From positions 3,286,001 through 3,350,000 of the forward strand of contig JAJTUQ010000002.1 in assembly GCA_021399445.1 (NCBI GenBank): DNA of 64,000 nucleotides, read 5' to 3'. The stretch is from Xylogone sp. PMI_703. Taxonomy: Eukaryota > Ascomycota > Leotiomycetes. Positions 62,410 through 64,000 of the stretch are shown in pieces. The first letter of the stretch is position 1. Each line of letters opens with the position of its first letter. The notes beneath the pieces were generated by a model. That model saw nothing but the letters and a program-made list of their open reading frames with translations. It made no database searches and was not told the DNA's origin. A program made the translations under genes and the position numbers.

Positions 62410-63240
62410 ATGAAATTTTTCAGTTCTCTCAGCCTCGTGTTTGGCCTCGCATTGACGGTTTCCGCCTCCCAAGTACCTGCTCATGCAGAATCTCTGGCTG
62501 TTACTCAGTCTTCTGTCCGGACGCACACTAAACAACTTCGCCCAGTTAACAAAAGCGTTCTGAAGATCCAAGACTTTCTTCTCACAGATTTCTATATTGC
62601 ATCTTTCAGCAACCCGAATACCTCATGGAACCGTACTCTAAACTGTAAGCTCATGCATAATTCAACATCATCTGTTCAAGATGTCGTCAGAGAAATCTTC
62701 AAGCTGACATGGGCTCCTTGTCAGTCGTCTTCGCGGATCCAAACTCAAACACAAGCACCATCTGCTCTACTTTCTGGACGCAGGCACCCTCAAATGCCAC
62801 AGCTACCGGCAATTCTACTGACAATTCCACCAGCTCTTCTGCGCCGGGAGACTATGTGTCTTGCTTCGGAACTGGCTCAGCAGAGACCTTTGAGTTTAAG
62901 TTCAACTCTTTCACTAACCTCGGCTCTTTTCAACTCGGCCTTGTCCACTTCTGGTCTGATCCTGTGTAAGTGACTGATTTGGTCTCCATTTACTTCTCTA
63001 GCTTTCCCAAGTCGCCAATTGGTCACAGCCATAGGCAATTTAAAACTCCAGGCGGTGGTTCCTAATTGTCTGACGTTCTCATGCAGTGACTTCCCTCCCC
63101 CATATGATGTGGTAGGGTACTTTGCTCCCTCTGTGGATATCAGCTTGCAGTGTAATGCAAACGGCGCCGGCTTGACAGCCTGCACACTCCCAGCGGCACA
63201 GAGTCCTAAACATGGTGTCGTCACTCAGTTGACCAACTAA
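62410..63240 (+). CDS. Small secreted protein, hypothetical
   Basis: Predicted 234 residues from exons 62410-62644, 62725-62965 and 63012-63240. A clear signal peptide opens the protein (MKFFSSLSLVFGLALTVSAS). The mature region contains several N-glycosylation sites (N-x-S/T, e.g. in NPNTSWNRTLNF and the NATATGNSTDNSTSS run) and a few cysteines. It shows the pattern WNRTLNFVFADPNSN...C...W...C, which is common in fungal secreted proteins of unknown function. Intron 1 has a good GCTGAC branch. The second junction (GTAAGT...CCCAAG, 46 bp) was chosen to keep frame and is less sure. It could be a cell-wall or effector-like protein; sequence alone does not decide. Confidence 0.65.
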
Positions 63241-64000
63241 AGGAAACGTTACCGGATAACCCTAGTTTCTCTCTCGGATGAGAGAGTGTAAGGCTGCTGT
63301 GGAGAGTGCGTTCCTGCCCTGGGATTCTAATTTCTGATTTCTTTTAGAAGGGGGGTCTCTTTGGACAGCAAAAGGCTGTGGGGACACTCTAAGTAAACTT
63401 TAGTTTGCTGCGATTAGTTGGCTCATAGGCTAAGATTGGGATATCTTAGCCAAGTAAATGTTCAGTTCTATTGGGATGCTTTCTCGTAATAGGGAAGAAT
63501 CTAATATCAAAAGTTAGCTGGCTAGTAATAAATAGATGAAAGTCGACAGATTACCAATGCCTCTCAACTCTAACCAGAAAAATCAGAGTACGTTGAAGAG
63601 ATCAGATGGCTTATCTAATGATGAATTACACCCTTCTCTGTAATCTGTCTTCATGAGACGGTGATTTGACCCGTTGTTCCACTTCTCAGCTCCTCAGCTT
63701 ATCCTTTGCCTCAGCACTATTTAGGTCATCTTTCATCCATCAGGAAGGAAACAGGCAGCCAGCTCATTCGAGCTAGCGAGAAAGGAGTATTTCCTCGAAG
63801 ACAATACATGGTAATTCACGCTAAACCGCTGTCCCAAAATTTTGTTGCATGTCTGCTTCGCTGACCAAAAATCACGATACAAGATTGAAGCAATTTTCAA
63901 TAATTAATTACGCCACCCACAGCAACTACTAGGCATTTTCCTTCGAGGTGGAGGTTCTCTGAGAGATGGCCGAATTATTGATATAAATTTTGAGTATATT
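63241..64000. other. Intergenic, 3' flank to window end
   Basis: 760 bases of AT-rich sequence after the secreted-protein gene. No gene, repeat or RNA is seen. Confidence 0.6.

Overview
The window is nuclear DNA of a filamentous ascomycete (Pezizomycotina). The evidence is short spliceosomal introns (mostly 50-130 bp, GT...AG, CTRAC-type branch sites), three Zn2Cys6 transcription-factor genes, and orthologues of ascomycete housekeeping genes (UTP10, NRDE2, CSN1, HSP104, RDH54, MHR1/mL67, APP1). The style of the genes would fit Leotiomycetes (Sclerotinia/Botrytis relatives), but that is inference only. I support sixteen protein genes. All exon joins were worked out by hand from reading frame, splice consensus and family continuity. 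I saw no rRNA, tRNA, CRISPR array, intact transposon or viral gene.

Layout. Bases 1-8557 hold no recognisable gene and form the very long upstream region of a Zn2Cys6 factor (8558-10725). An uncharacterised nuclear-looking protein with a Cys/His zinc-binding-like module follows (12680-14385). Next come an APP1-type phosphatidate phosphatase (15473-18016), the recombination motor RDH54 (18342-21223), a second Zn2Cys6 factor (21858-23642) and a single-pass membrane protein with a Cys-rich ectodomain (25534-27054). All of these are on the + strand.

The middle is denser. UTP10 (-) and NRDE2 (+) diverge from a 302-bp spacer; both act in nuclear RNA processing. NRDE2 runs tail-to-tail into CSN1 (-), which is followed on the same strand by a third, five-exon Zn2Cys6 factor (39732-43425). 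A 3.6-kb gene-free divergent spacer separates that factor from a sulfotransferase-like P-loop protein (47026-48895). mL67/MHR1 (-) and HSP104 (+) then diverge from a 503-bp spacer, followed by an Xaa-Pro aminopeptidase (53850-55775).

The right end carries a Gln/Pro-rich protein with a conserved C-terminal half (56687-59388, -), a 3-kb gene-free divergent spacer, and a small secreted protein (62410-63240, +). The genes do not form an obvious metabolic cluster or defence island. The points most worth a second look are the uncharacterised Cys/His protein, the duplicated tail motif of the membrane protein, paired TTCGCG sites before RDH54, an unusually long intron, and over-represented GTAC-type words (TACCGGTA, GTACAGTA) confined to gene-free spacers.
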